NCBI GenBank assembly: GCA_903952205.1
Contig: CAJBEZ010000095.1
Location: 1-64,000 of the forward strand
Direction of reading: 5' to 3'
DNA from: an uncultured Desulfomonile sp.
Lineage (GTDB): Bacteria > Desulfobacterota > Desulfomonilia > Desulfomonilales > Desulfomonilaceae
DNA: 64,000 nt
The position numbers and the translations under genes were made by a program. Below, piece by piece: positions 55,227-64,000 of this stretch (position 1 is the stretch's first letter; every line of letters begins with the position of its first letter). The notes below the pieces were generated by a model, which saw only the letters and a list, made by a program, of their open reading frames with translations, did no database searches and had not been told where the DNA came from.

Positions 55227-56267
55227 TCAATATATCCAAACACAGTGCTTGCCATGGGTTTGCCTTAATTTCCGCAACATCTCTTCCGCTCGTTTTGTGG
55301 ATCGAAGAGAAAGTCTATCCCTCCTACCGTCGAACGCTAACATGTCCAGCACTTCTCTGATTGATTCCGCTAGGGCGCGATTGTCATATCCACCTTCAAG
55401 TGAGAAAAATATTGGAACGCCATTTCCAGCGTCCGACATCTGAAGTACTATTTGGGTAAGGGTTCGGTAAGCCTTTTCAGTCAGATGGGTCCTTCCGAGC
55501 GGGTCCCTTTCGTGGGCGTCAAAACCTGCGGCCACCATAATAAATTGAGGCTTGTACCTTCTTACGATTCGGTTCAGGACGTTCTGATACAAATAAGTTA
55601 TGTCATCATCTTCGAGTTCTTTAGGCACAGGAACGTTCACTGTGTATCCTGCGCCATCAGCTTCTCCCGTTTCGTCCCAATCGCCAGTATTGGGATACCA
55701 TCCCATGTAATGACTGGAGAAATACAGGACCTTACTGTCCCTGTAGAAAAGGTCCTGCAATGCGTTTCCGTGATGTATATCCCAATCAATTATGAGAATT
55801 CTATCCAACCCGTATTTTTCTATGGCGTATTTTGCGGCTATCCCTATATTGTTGAATATGCAAAAACCACCTGCACGATCAGCAAGCGCATGATGGCCTG
55901 GAGGACGAACCAGGGAAAAACAGGCTCGAACCTCTTCACCCATCAACGCGTCTACGGCGCTTATGCCTGCTCCAACAGCCAGCCATGCCGCAACGTAAGA
56001 CTTTGCGCTGACGAATGTGTCTGATGATAAAGGGGTAAAATCGCGTTCCGCTGTGCTCATTATCAAATCGATGTAGGTAGGAGTATGGGCCATCTGCAGT
56101 TGTTCCAGGGTAGCAAGCTTCGGTTCAATTTGAACAAGCCGATTCTCAAATTCCTTGTCGAGCATTCTGTAAACGCTTCTTAAACGCCCGGGGGCCTCCG
56201 GATGCACAAGTCCAGGCTTGTGTTCCAGGTATCTTTCGTCCCGAATTACTCCGACTTTGCGAGTCAA
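55227..56267 (-). CDS. Class I/II histone-deacetylase family, AcuC-like protein deacetylase
   Basis: A 346-residue zinc deacetylase. HPEAPGRLRSVYRML, RPPGHHALADRAGGFCIFNNIGIAA (catalytic His pair), DWDIHHGNALQDLFY (zinc ligands) and FSLEGGYDNRA (catalytic Tyr substitute region) are all present. It has a TTG start behind GAGG. AcuC of Bacillus removes acetyl groups from acetyl-CoA synthetase; this gene lies just downstream of acs, so the same target is likely here by inference. Acetylpolyamine deacetylase is an alternative. Confidence 0.9.
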   Translation of the reverse strand: MTRKVGVIRDERYLEHKPGLVHPEAPGRLRSVYRMLDKEFENRLVQIEPKLATLEQLQMAHTPTYIDLIMSTAERDFTPLSSDTFVSAKSYVAAWLAVGAGISAVDALMGEEVRACFSLVRPPGHHALADRAGGFCIFNNIGIAAKYAIEKYGLDRILIIDWDIHHGNALQDLFYRDSKVLYFSSHYMGWYPNTGDWDETGEADGAGYTVNVPVPKELEDDDITYLYQNVLNRIVRRYKPQFIMVAAGFDAHERDPLGRTHLTEKAYRTLTQIVLQMSDAGNGVPIFFSLEGGYDNRALAESIREVLDMLAFDGRRDRLSLRSTKRAEEMLRKLRQTHGKHCVWIY

Positions 56268-56380
56268 TTTGATTGGCCTCTTTAAGATAAAAGAATGAGC
56301 CGACCCCTTTAAATTTTATCTCTAATCATAGAACTTTGGCAAGTTTCTTGGATTTCCCTGCCGGCGCCATAAAATTAGGC

Positions 56381-56419
56381 GGCCTACCCGGTATTATAAT
56401 CTAAGCGGGTAGGCCTTTA
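56381..56419 (-). terminator. Terminator after acs
   Basis: GGCCTACCCG (56381-56390) and CGGGTAGGCC (56406-56415) form a ten-pair stem with a 15-base loop. TTTAT follows on the plus strand; on the minus strand an AATTTTAT tract stands a few bases after the stem. It lies 29 bases past the acs stop and before the deacetylase gene. Confidence 0.7.
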
Positions 56420-56443
56420 TTGCCTAACTATTATAATATCAAC

Positions 56444-58402
56444 CTAGAGGCTTACCCTGTCGCGAACCAGTTGTTCCACTATCGTTGGATCCGCAAGGGT
56501 TGTGGTGTCACCAAGCTCTTTGACATCACCCGCAGCGATCTTCTTAAGGAGACGACGCATGATCTTGCCGCTTCTTGTCTTCGGCAAACCATCGGCCCAT
56601 TGGATAGCGTCCGGTGAAGCTATAGGCCCGATCTGGGTCCGGACCATTTTGACAAGATCTTTCTTGAGTTCATCCGTTTTCTCAACGCCCGTGTTGACCG
56701 TAACGAAGGCGTAAATCCCCTGACCTTTTATGTCATGCGGGAATCCAACAACGGCCGCTTCCGCCACATTCGGATGTAACACGAGCGCTGACTCGACCTC
56801 AGCGGTCCCAAGCCTATGACCGGAAACATTGAGGACATCGTCGATTCTTCCTGTGATCCAGTAGAAACCATCCTCATCTTTTTTCGCCCCATCGCCGGTG
56901 AAGTAAAGACCCGGCATACGGCTGAAGTACGTGTCAATGAAACGTTCATGATCACCATAGACTGTTCGCGCCATACCAGGCCACGGTCTCTTGATAAACA
57001 GAGCGCCTTCCTGGCTGGGCACTGTAACCTCGACTCCAGTCTCCGGATCCAGAATTACCGGCTCAACGCCAAAGAATGGAAATGAACACGATCCTGGTTT
57101 AATAGGCGCAACTCCGGGTAACGGGGTCATCATGTGACCACCAGTTTCGGTCTGCCACCACGTGTCCACAATTGGGCACCAATCACGACCGACATTGTGG
57201 AAGTACCATCTCCACGCTTCCGGGTTAATAGGTTCACCTACCGTCCCAAGCAGTTTGAGGGAAGAAACATCATGTTTCTGCACATGAGATTCTCCTTCTT
57301 TAGCAAGCGAACGGATTACGGTAGGGGCGGTATAGAATTTATCGACTTTTCTCTTGGCCACTATTTCCCAGTAACGGTCAAAGCTCGGATACGTTGGGAT
57401 ACCTTCAAACATGACACTGGTAAACCCGTCGATAAGATTGCCGTAAACCGTGTATGTATGACCGGTAATCCAGCCGATGTCCGCTGTGCACCAAAATGTT
57501 TCGTGTGGCTTGATATCAAAAGTGAGTTTGCAGGTCATGGCGGCGTAAAGCAGGTATCCTGCGTGAGTATGCAGAACACCCTTGGGTTTCCCTGTGCTGC
57601 CGCTTGTGTACAGAATGAATAAAGGATCTTCCGCGTCCATGGATTCGGGTTTAACATAGGCCGGTAAAGCTGGATCAGCAACCAAGTCATGCCACCAGGA
57701 TTCCTTGGTCGTATCCAATTTAAGATCCAGACCGCATCTGTTCAGAACTATTACCGTCTCTATTCCAGGACATTGCTGGAGAGCGTCGTCAACGGTCTTC
57801 TTGAGTTGAAGAACTTTTCCGCCGCGGTATCCTCCATCTACTGTGATGACCACTTTCGCACCGCAATCATGAATACGACTCGCTATTGATTCAGCGCTGA
57901 AACCACCAAAAATGACACAGTGCACAGCCCCGATCCTGGCGCATGCCAGCATGGCGACTGACAATTCCACGATCATCGGCAGATAAATGATTACCCGATC
58001 GCCTTTCTTGACACCTTTAGCAAGAAGTGCAGCGGCAAACTTGTTTACGTCCCGATACAGGTCCAGGTACGTAACGGTCTTGGATTCCGCAGGGTTATCA
58101 CTTTCCCAATAATACGCGACCTTGTTTTTGAGCGTGTCGACATGCCGGTCCAAGGCATTGTAGCAAGCGTTGAGCTTCCCGCCTCCAAACCATTCAATAG
58201 TCGCTTTATGGAAATCGTATTTCAGCACGGAATCCCACTCTTTGTCCCAGGTGAGATATTCCCTTGCCTGTTCGGCCCAAAAGTTGTCCGCATCGTCAAG
58301 TGACCGTCTGTACATTTCATTGTACTGATCTATACCCTTAATGTAGGCCACTTCTTTATACCCTTCTAGATGGACATCATACCACTTTGGGGCATTCTCC
58401 AT
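56444..58402 (-). CDS. acs: Acetyl-CoA synthetase (AMP-forming)
   Basis: A 652-residue acetyl-CoA synthetase of usual length. YTSGSTGKPKGVLHTHAGYLL, WWQTETGGHM, GDGAKKDEDGFYWITGR and the C-terminal LPKTRSGKIMRRLLKK with the acetylatable Lys are intact. The sequence DIGWITGHTYTVYGNL is typical of Acs. The ATG at 58402 follows GGAGGG at seven bases. It activates acetate to acetyl-CoA for assimilation or oxidation. An AcuC-like deacetylase next to it suggests acetylation control. Confidence 0.97.
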   Translation of the reverse strand: MENAPKWYDVHLEGYKEVAYIKGIDQYNEMYRRSLDDADNFWAEQAREYLTWDKEWDSVLKYDFHKATIEWFGGGKLNACYNALDRHVDTLKNKVAYYWESDNPAESKTVTYLDLYRDVNKFAAALLAKGVKKGDRVIIYLPMIVELSVAMLACARIGAVHCVIFGGFSAESIASRIHDCGAKVVITVDGGYRGGKVLQLKKTVDDALQQCPGIETVIVLNRCGLDLKLDTTKESWWHDLVADPALPAYVKPESMDAEDPLFILYTSGSTGKPKGVLHTHAGYLLYAAMTCKLTFDIKPHETFWCTADIGWITGHTYTVYGNLIDGFTSVMFEGIPTYPSFDRYWEIVAKRKVDKFYTAPTVIRSLAKEGESHVQKHDVSSLKLLGTVGEPINPEAWRWYFHNVGRDWCPIVDTWWQTETGGHMMTPLPGVAPIKPGSCSFPFFGVEPVILDPETGVEVTVPSQEGALFIKRPWPGMARTVYGDHERFIDTYFSRMPGLYFTGDGAKKDEDGFYWITGRIDDVLNVSGHRLGTAEVESALVLHPNVAEAAVVGFPHDIKGQGIYAFVTVNTGVEKTDELKKDLVKMVRTQIGPIASPDAIQWADGLPKTRSGKIMRRLLKKIAAGDVKELGDTTTLADPTIVEQLVRDRVSL

Positions 58403-58862
58403 GATCAAACCCTCCTTTTCGAATTATTCCTAGGTAGAGATTGGCAAAGTTATTCCCTCTAACTTCCCAAAGGCTATCTAATTCCCCCTTTCAACTAAAT
58501 TTGCTAAAGAGCTTTTCTTGATCGCTACCTACAAAGCCAAGTATAAAGAACAATCGCTTTCAAGCCAAAAACTCGCACTCGCTTTTCCCAAAATTATTTG
58601 TTGGAAGACCGCTGACCGTTAACATATCGAACGGCTCACTTGGGATCTCAAATCCCTGAAACCGCCGAGAATTACGACGCGAACGCTATTGTCACGAGGG
58701 CCTGCCTCGGCCTCGCATTCTTATCGGACAGGATTGATGATTTGTCAGAAGCTGATATATATAGTCTCTTGTTACAATCGCTAAACTGATCTTGTCAAGT
58801 ATGTTAAACTGTCAGAAGAGCGGCGTCAACAAAAATTGACATTTTGATGAACCGAAAGAAAT
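58403..58862. other. Divergent intergenic region between acs and the cNMP-CBS gene
   Basis: 460 bases with no gene. A CGAGG/CCTCG hairpin lies near 58700. Promoters for both directions must be here, but no near-consensus sigma70 or -24/-12 pair could be fixed with confidence. Confidence 0.5.
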
Positions 58863-60788
58863 ATGATGACCGACAACTCTGCTGGTTACGCTGTGACTCC
58901 AAAGGTCGCATTTCAATTCCTGCGAAGATTCTCACCATTCAAGGAACTTGACATCTCCATTAACGAGGAATTGGCGAAGGAGATTGAGGTTGAATTCTAT
59001 CCTAAAGGAACCACCATTTTTAGGCAGGAACTGACGGACATAACGCATTTTCACGTCATCCAAAAAGGAAGCGTGCAGGTCTATTTAAGGAGTGAAAACG
59101 ACACCTATAGTCTAAGAAATATCGGAGGTGAGGGAGAAACTTTCGGAGGCTCCTGTTTGATCAGAAACCAAAAACCGGATGTCACAGTTGAAACATTGGA
59201 GGACACATTCTGCTTTCTAATTCCCAGGACGCTTTTCTTAAGAATCATTTCAGAAAACATTTCATTTGAAAAGTTCTTCCTGGCCGAGTTTCAGAAAGAC
59301 AGGATTTCGGAAGCCTACATAGAAACCCGAAACGAGCGAATTCGTTCAGTAGGCATGAAGCGACTTGATTATTTTACATCGAGAGTTTCTGATGTAATTC
59401 GACCGAATTTTCAGGTTGTGCGCTCGGATTCATCTATCCGGGAGACCGGGGAGATTATGGCTAAATTCAGAATTGGTTCGTTGCTTGTAAAAGATGGGTC
59501 TTCAAATATCGTTGGAATTGTCACAAAGAAAGATCTTCGTTCAAAAGTTGTCTCTTGTGGCATGGATTACAGTCTTCCTGTATCGACCATTATGTCCTCA
59601 CCGGTGAAGACAATACCTGTTCAGGCACGGCTATTCGAAGCTACGTTGCTCATGGTTAAGGAACAGATCAGCCATCTCGCCGCTGTCGGGGATTCGTCAA
59701 TACTGGGGATAATAACCACTCATGACATTATGGTCCATCAGGCCGCTTCACCAATCATCCTATTCCGGGAGATACAGGCGCAGGAGAGTCCGGAATCCAT
59801 GAACTCACTCTTCAAGAAAATCCCCATGGTTATAAAGAACCTAATGGAAGAGGGAGCCAAAGCCAGCCATTGCACAAATGTGATTACGCTTTTTCATGAT
59901 CGAATATTCATTAGAGCGCTAAAACTTTTCGCAGCCCGCTCATCCGGTTCATCTCTATCCATTCTTGCTCCTATTCTTGTCGGAAAAGCCGCACGCATGG
60001 AACAAACATTTGTCCCGGTTTATGATTACATAGCGGTCTATGGCGATGAACCGAAAGCAGACTCCACGGACACAACGGAAATCTATCTTGAAAGGCTCGC
60101 TTCACAACTCAATGATTTTTTTGGAAGCTGTTTTGGAGAAAATCTAAGGTCCAAAATATCAGCGGCAAATCCTAGATGGCGAGGCCCACTAGAAGTTTGG
60201 TCAAAATATATCGATGACTGGACATCAAACCCTATCCCGCCTGAAATTAGAATTGCAAAGAATTTTCTCGACACGCGCTCTTTACCAGGAGCAAATAATA
60301 TTGCAAGATCTTTTCTGAATTTGTTTTTCGAAAAAATATCGTCCAGCGTCAAATTCATGAAGGGGCTTGCTGAAGATTTTCTAAGTGTCAAACCACCGGT
60401 GTCTTTTTTTCGTGAAGCGATCGTGGAAGCTGATGGGACCGAGATCAACAAACTTGATCTCGAAAGTCGTCTAGCTGAACCTTTTGCGGATTTCGCAAGA
60501 TTGATGTGTTTTAGACATGGCATAACGGAAACAAACACTTTGGCCCGCTTAAAGTCGCTCACCCGTTTGAAAGTTATAAACGAAGACCTTTGTTCTGAAG
60601 TCCTGGCGGCTCACGAATTTCAAACACAGTTAGTTTTGATCAACCAGTTGCGAGCGCTTGACGTAGGGGCGGCGCCTGGATATGTAATTGATCCGGCCGA
60701 TCTCTCCGAGCTTGAAAAAAGGACATTGAAAGACACATTCGGAGTGCTGGTGAAACTTCAGGCGATAGTAGCGGAAAAGTTTTTGTGA
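58863..60788 (+). CDS. cNMP-binding/CBS/DUF294 nucleotidyltransferase-like protein, degenerate NTase site
   Basis: A 641-residue cytoplasmic regulator: cNMP-binding domain (residues about 25-140), two CBS motifs (about 175-300), a GlnD-like DUF294 nucleotidyltransferase domain (about 320-470) and its C-terminal partner (about 490-635). The active-site line reads GKAARMEQTFVPVYDYIAVYG where active relatives have GSEGRxEQTxxTDQDNA. Thus the Gly-Ser and one of the two metal Asp are lost, and it is likely inactive as an NTase. It is a tandem paralog of the next gene. Confidence 0.88.
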   Translation: MMTDNSAGYAVTPKVAFQFLRRFSPFKELDISINEELAKEIEVEFYPKGTTIFRQELTDITHFHVIQKGSVQVYLRSENDTYSLRNIGGEGETFGGSCLIRNQKPDVTVETLEDTFCFLIPRTLFLRIISENISFEKFFLAEFQKDRISEAYIETRNERIRSVGMKRLDYFTSRVSDVIRPNFQVVRSDSSIRETGEIMAKFRIGSLLVKDGSSNIVGIVTKKDLRSKVVSCGMDYSLPVSTIMSSPVKTIPVQARLFEATLLMVKEQISHLAAVGDSSILGIITTHDIMVHQAASPIILFREIQAQESPESMNSLFKKIPMVIKNLMEEGAKASHCTNVITLFHDRIFIRALKLFAARSSGSSLSILAPILVGKAARMEQTFVPVYDYIAVYGDEPKADSTDTTEIYLERLASQLNDFFGSCFGENLRSKISAANPRWRGPLEVWSKYIDDWTSNPIPPEIRIAKNFLDTRSLPGANNIARSFLNLFFEKISSSVKFMKGLAEDFLSVKPPVSFFREAIVEADGTEINKLDLESRLAEPFADFARLMCFRHGITETNTLARLKSLTRLKVINEDLCSEVLAAHEFQTQLVLINQLRALDVGAAPGYVIDPADLSELEKRTLKDTFGVLVKLQAIVAEKFL

Positions 60789-60842
60789 AAGTATTGTACG
60801 AATCCGTGGTTTGAACTAAATTTAGTTTGAGAGGGAGATTTC

Positions 60843-62774
60843 ATGCCGCAGGGAAATGATTCGCACAAGGCGGACCCGGAAGCTGTTTTGGGGTTCTTAC
60901 GGTCTACCAGGCCTTTCAATGAGCTTGACGACCAGACTCTAGAGAGGATCTCCAAACGAATGGGCTTGGATTTCTTTGATAGGGAAACACTGGTCCTCGA
61001 ACAAAATGTGTCGGAACTCACCCACCTTTTCCTCATTTTCCGAGGCGCAGTTCGAATTAGCCTCACCGATGCGGCTGATCAGTCGATATTACAAGATGTC
61101 CGAGGCGAGGGAAGCCATTTTGGCGCGTTGTCTATTATTCGTGGTGTCAAGTCTCTGTTTAACGTACAGGCCATTGAGGATACCTTCTGCTATTTGCTTG
61201 ATAAGGAAATATTTCTTGATCTGCTTAAGAAAAGCCCTTCTTTTGCTGGCCACCTTTGGGAAAAGTTTTCAAGTGACGTAATGGACAGCGCGTACGAGGA
61301 GTTACGTAGTCAAAAACTTCAACCGAAAGCTGAACAAGCGCTCAGCCTTTTTACATCACGAGTGAGGGACATTGTGAAACGGCCACTCGAAGTGGTCTCA
61401 GCGTCCGACACAATACAAACCGCCGCCTCTCTCATGACGGAAAAGGGCGTTGGATCGATCCTTGTTCGGGACTCCTCGGATGATATCGTGGGAATTATCA
61501 CAGACAACGACCTTCGGACTAAGGTTGTATCCAGGGGAGTCAGCCCGCAATGCCCTGTTTCGGATGCAATGACATGTCCGGTAAAGTCGATACCTGCGGA
61601 TACTTTATGTTTTGACGCTTTGATCACGATGATGAACCTTGAGACACATCATCTCGCCATTGTCGATGGAACCACGACAGTGGGCGTCGTGTCGGCTCAT
61701 GACATCATGGTAGACCAGGGGATTTCTCCCCTATCGCTATACAGGGAAATTGTGGCCCAAACAGAGATAGAAGGCCTTTACCCCCTGTCGGAAGCCACTC
61801 CGCTCATAGTTAGGAAACTAATTACCGAGGGCGCCAAGGCCAATGACGTGGCAAAGATGATCACCGCGCTGAACGATCACATTGTTACGAGGGTACTCAT
61901 ATTACTTGAAAAACAACTAGGTCCGCCTCCTTACCCCTATTGCTGGATATTAATGGGAAGTGAAGGAAGGCAGGAACAAACTTTCAAGACCGACCAGGAC
62001 AACGCCCTCATTTATGAAACCCCCCCTGAAGATTGGGACCACGTTAAATCAGGAAAACTATACTTCCGCCGCTTCGGTAACCTGGCGATACAGCACCTGG
62101 AAGCGTGTGGTTATCCCCTTTGCAAAGGGGAAATAATGGCCTCGAACCCAAAATGGCGGAAACCTTATGTCGTTTGGAGGAATTACTTTGACAGATGGAT
62201 GAGCGCGCCTGAACCTCAGGCCGTTCTCCACGCGACAATTTTCTTTGATTTCCGCGCAGGTCATGGTCATCAGCAACTCGCTGAGAAACTTAGAGACTAT
62301 ATTGTGATTCAAGCTCCAAACCGTGGTTTATTCTTGATGCATCTCGCCCGGGATTGCATGTCCACCAAAATCCCTCTTTCTTTTTTCAGAAATCTCCTGG
62401 TTGAGAAAGATGGGGAGCACAAGGACCGATTGGACATCAAGTCAAGAGGGCTGACGCCATTTGTGGATTTCGCAAGGATTATGGCTCTGAGACATGGTCT
62501 GAAAGAAACCAATACGCTTTCCAGGTTCAGGATTCTAGGAGAAGCTGGACTGATACCAAGCGAAATATATACTGAAGCGTTGGAAGCTTATGAATTTCAA
62601 ACACAGATTCGTTTGGTGCATCAACTGCGCTTGCTCGAGTCCGGACTTCAACCTGATAACTACGTTAATCCTGCGGAATTATCGGATTTAGAAAAACAAA
62701 CCCTAAAGGAAGCTTTTGCGGTAATCGGCCGAATTCAGGGGTACATCAAAAATGAATTTAGAGTTCTCGAATAG
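60843..62774 (+). CDS. cNMP-binding/CBS/DUF294 nucleotidyltransferase-like protein, intact NTase site
   Basis: A 643-residue paralog of the preceding protein with the same domain order. The line LMGSEGRQEQTFKTDQDNALIYE carries the Gly-Ser and both metal-binding Asp of a GlnD-type nucleotidyltransferase, so it may be active. The cNMP (ILQDVRGEGSHFGALS) and CBS (MTEKGVGSILVRDSSDDIVGIITDNDLRTKVV) domains presumably sense nucleotides. Proteins of this kind are often found beside acetyl-CoA synthetase and DnaQ-like exonuclease genes, as here. The target of the transferase is unknown. Confidence 0.92.
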   Translation: MPQGNDSHKADPEAVLGFLRSTRPFNELDDQTLERISKRMGLDFFDRETLVLEQNVSELTHLFLIFRGAVRISLTDAADQSILQDVRGEGSHFGALSIIRGVKSLFNVQAIEDTFCYLLDKEIFLDLLKKSPSFAGHLWEKFSSDVMDSAYEELRSQKLQPKAEQALSLFTSRVRDIVKRPLEVVSASDTIQTAASLMTEKGVGSILVRDSSDDIVGIITDNDLRTKVVSRGVSPQCPVSDAMTCPVKSIPADTLCFDALITMMNLETHHLAIVDGTTTVGVVSAHDIMVDQGISPLSLYREIVAQTEIEGLYPLSEATPLIVRKLITEGAKANDVAKMITALNDHIVTRVLILLEKQLGPPPYPYCWILMGSEGRQEQTFKTDQDNALIYETPPEDWDHVKSGKLYFRRFGNLAIQHLEACGYPLCKGEIMASNPKWRKPYVVWRNYFDRWMSAPEPQAVLHATIFFDFRAGHGHQQLAEKLRDYIVIQAPNRGLFLMHLARDCMSTKIPLSFFRNLLVEKDGEHKDRLDIKSRGLTPFVDFARIMALRHGLKETNTLSRFRILGEAGLIPSEIYTEALEAYEFQTQIRLVHQLRLLESGLQPDNYVNPAELSDLEKQTLKEAFAVIGRIQGYIKNEFRVLE

Positions 62775-62782
62775 TTGGGGAC

Positions 62783-63523
62783 ATGAACCTCGGATTGAAA
62801 CGTTTGTTCAAATCGCTTGGATTCTTGAAACACCCGTCTTTAAGAGAAAACAAGCGGTTCTTTTATGATCTTAATTGGAATAAACCATTAGAAGATTATG
62901 ATTTTGTTGTCTTTGATACCGAACTGACGGGACTTGAACCTCGTAATGACGAAATTGTGTCAATCGGAGCGGTCCGGGTTCGGAATCTGCGTATAGCGGT
63001 TGGGCGGACATTTTTCTGCTACGCTAGACCTAATAAGCCGCTCCCTAAAGACAGCACATTGATCCATCGCATAACACCCGACCAGATTGTAGGAGCCCCG
63101 CCTCTCGAAGACATCCTTCCGGACTTTGTGAGTTTCCTGCATGGGGCTGTAATTGTGGGACATTTCGTGTCCATTGACATCAGTTTCCTGAATCGGGCCA
63201 CCAAGAGCTGCATGGGCGGGATAATTAAGAACCCCTTCGTTGATACCATGAAAATGGCCCAATATTACGAAGATCACAGACGTCGTCGGTACTACGAAGA
63301 CGCTGCGCAGAAACTGTCTTTCGGTCTGAATGACCTCTCAAAAAAATACGGTTTGCCGCTCTTCGAGAAGCACGACGCTCTCGAAGACGCTATGCAAACC
63401 GCATATCTTTTTCTGTTCCTTATGAAAAAATTCAAGAATCTGGGTATTTCAACCCTGAGAGATCTTTTTACAGGGCAGAAAAAAGCCGCGTTCTCTTCGG
63501 ATCAGGACTCTTATTCAGCATAG
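62783..63523 (+). CDS. DnaQ-like 3'-5' exonuclease (DNA polymerase III epsilon type)
   Basis: A 246-residue DEDDh exonuclease. FVVFDTELTGLEPRNDEIVSIGAV gives the first Asp and Glu; VGHFVSIDISFLNRA gives the second Asp; EKHDALEDAMQTAYLFL gives the His and last Asp. It is eight bases after the nucleotidyltransferase gene, so coupled. Members in this neighbourhood are not the replicative proofreader but a paralog, perhaps acting on nucleotides or modified RNA. Its 3' end overlaps prpE by 13 bases in convergent orientation. Confidence 0.93.
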   Translation: MNLGLKRLFKSLGFLKHPSLRENKRFFYDLNWNKPLEDYDFVVFDTELTGLEPRNDEIVSIGAVRVRNLRIAVGRTFFCYARPNKPLPKDSTLIHRITPDQIVGAPPLEDILPDFVSFLHGAVIVGHFVSIDISFLNRATKSCMGGIIKNPFVDTMKMAQYYEDHRRRRYYEDAAQKLSFGLNDLSKKYGLPLFEKHDALEDAMQTAYLFLFLMKKFKNLGISTLRDLFTGQKKAAFSSDQDSYSA

Positions 63524-64000
63524 CCGATAGTTTTTAGCGCGGAGCCTATTTCATCCAGTGTGACCGGGTCATCAATCGTCGACGGAACAGAATACTCCTC
63601 TTTGTCGGCAATCTTACGCATGGTCCCTCTCAGGACTTTTCCGGACCGGGTCTTTGGGAGCCGATTAACCACCACGGCTTTCTTGAACGAAGCAACCGCC
63701 CCGATGTCACTTCGAACCATTTGGATCACCTCGTTAACTATGTCATCCTTAGGCTTTGTAACTCCTGCCTTGAGCACAATAAATCCGACTGGAACTTGCC
63801 CCTTCAGGTTATCAGCCACACCGACCACGGCGCATTCCGCAACATCGGGATGTCTGGCAAGGACCTCTTCCATGCCTCCGGTGGACAGACGATGACCAGC
63901 GACGTTTATAACGTCATCAATGCGTCCCATTACAAAGACATAGCCATCTTCGTCCATGTACCCGCCGTCACCGGTCAGGTAATATCCAGGGAATGGGCTC
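63511..64000 (-). CDS. prpE: Propionyl-CoA synthetase, C-terminal part (runs off the window)
   Basis: The visible 162 codons are the C-terminal region of an AMP-forming acyl-CoA synthetase. YYLTGDGGYMDEDGYVFV, GHRLSTGGMEEVLARHPDVAECAV and VNRLPKTRSGKVLRGTMRKI are intact; the GHRLSTG-x-M-E-E wording and KGQVPVGFIVLKAG are typical of PrpE rather than Acs (GHRLGTAEVE). The catalytic Lys is present. The gene starts beyond base 64000. It activates propionate. Confidence 0.88.
   Translation of the reverse strand, partial: SPFPGYYLTGDGGYMDEDGYVFVMGRIDDVINVAGHRLSTGGMEEVLARHPDVAECAVVGVADNLKGQVPVGFIVLKAGVTKPKDDIVNEVIQMVRSDIGAVASFKKAVVVNRLPKTRSGKVLRGTMRKIADKEEYSVPSTIDDPVTLDEIGSALKTIGYAE

Overview
The window reads as a chromosomal segment from an anaerobic Gram-negative bacterium, most likely a Desulfobacterota (former delta-proteobacterial) lineage of the Desulfomonile/Syntrophobacter kind. 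The basis is a full Tol-Pal cluster and several lipoproteins (outer membrane), a CooC-type CO-dehydrogenase nickel ATPase next to a folate-domain-free 'core' methionine synthase (Wood-Ljungdahl lifestyle), NikR, a small selenoprotein gene, many AMP-forming acyl-CoA ligases and a branched-chain amino-acid ABC operon carrying its own acyl-CoA ligase. The lineage is an inference from gene content; no rRNA is present.

Layout. 0-5.5 kb: 3' remnant of moeA, a radical SAM gene coupled to an unknown (possibly HEPN-like) gene, a small Cys protein, an M23-like envelope peptidase and a secreted Gln/Tyr/Pro-rich protein with a strong promoter. 5.6-10.5 kb: tolQ-tolR-tolA-tolB-pal-cpoB on the minus strand behind a clear sigma70-type promoter. 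11-16.4 kb: minus-strand run ligA, acylphosphatase, ChaN-like, core methionine synthase, cooC. 16.5-24.3 kb: liv-type ABC transporter with an interleaved acyl-CoA ligase and an LEA-14-like secreted protein. 25-29 kb (plus): methylglutaconyl-CoA hydratase, HMG-CoA-lyase-like enzyme and acetoacetyl-CoA synthetase, i.e. the end of leucine degradation, behind a promoter buried in a perfect dyad. 29-36 kb: thermonuclease, a dCache-HAMP-PP2C phosphatase plus STAS protein, a hotdog protein, and a secreted histidine-phosphatase-like protein coupled to a symporter fused to a solute-binding domain. 36-38 kb: HicAB toxin-antitoxin, an IS200-type element and tRNA-Ala(GGC). 38-41 kb: LysM/DUF4384 lipoprotein, CvpA, TPR protein. 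41-46 kb: Cys/Pro-rich secreted protein, an hsp20 remnant followed by an intact hsp20, an S1-domain protein, an unknown gene, nikR. 46.4-48.6 kb: ArsR regulator, a hidden 52-codon selenoprotein gene with in-frame UGA and SECIS-like hairpin, and endonuclease Q. 49-53 kb: HU/IHF, a catalytically degenerate lytic-transglycosylase-like protein and a nucleotide-transporter-like/HEAT/cNMP fusion. 53-64 kb: an acetate/propionate activation district: degenerate AMP-ligase, AcuC-like deacetylase, acs, two tandem cNMP-CBS-nucleotidyltransferase proteins (one with a lost active site), a DnaQ-like exonuclease and prpE running off the end.

How it fits together. The two metabolic districts (leucine end-degradation with branched-chain uptake; acetate/propionate activation with deacetylase and nucleotide-sensing regulators) both feed acyl-CoA pools. 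The most novel single item is the selenoprotein-ArsR operon at 46.4-47.3 kb, which standard gene calling would miss because the UGA is read as a stop.
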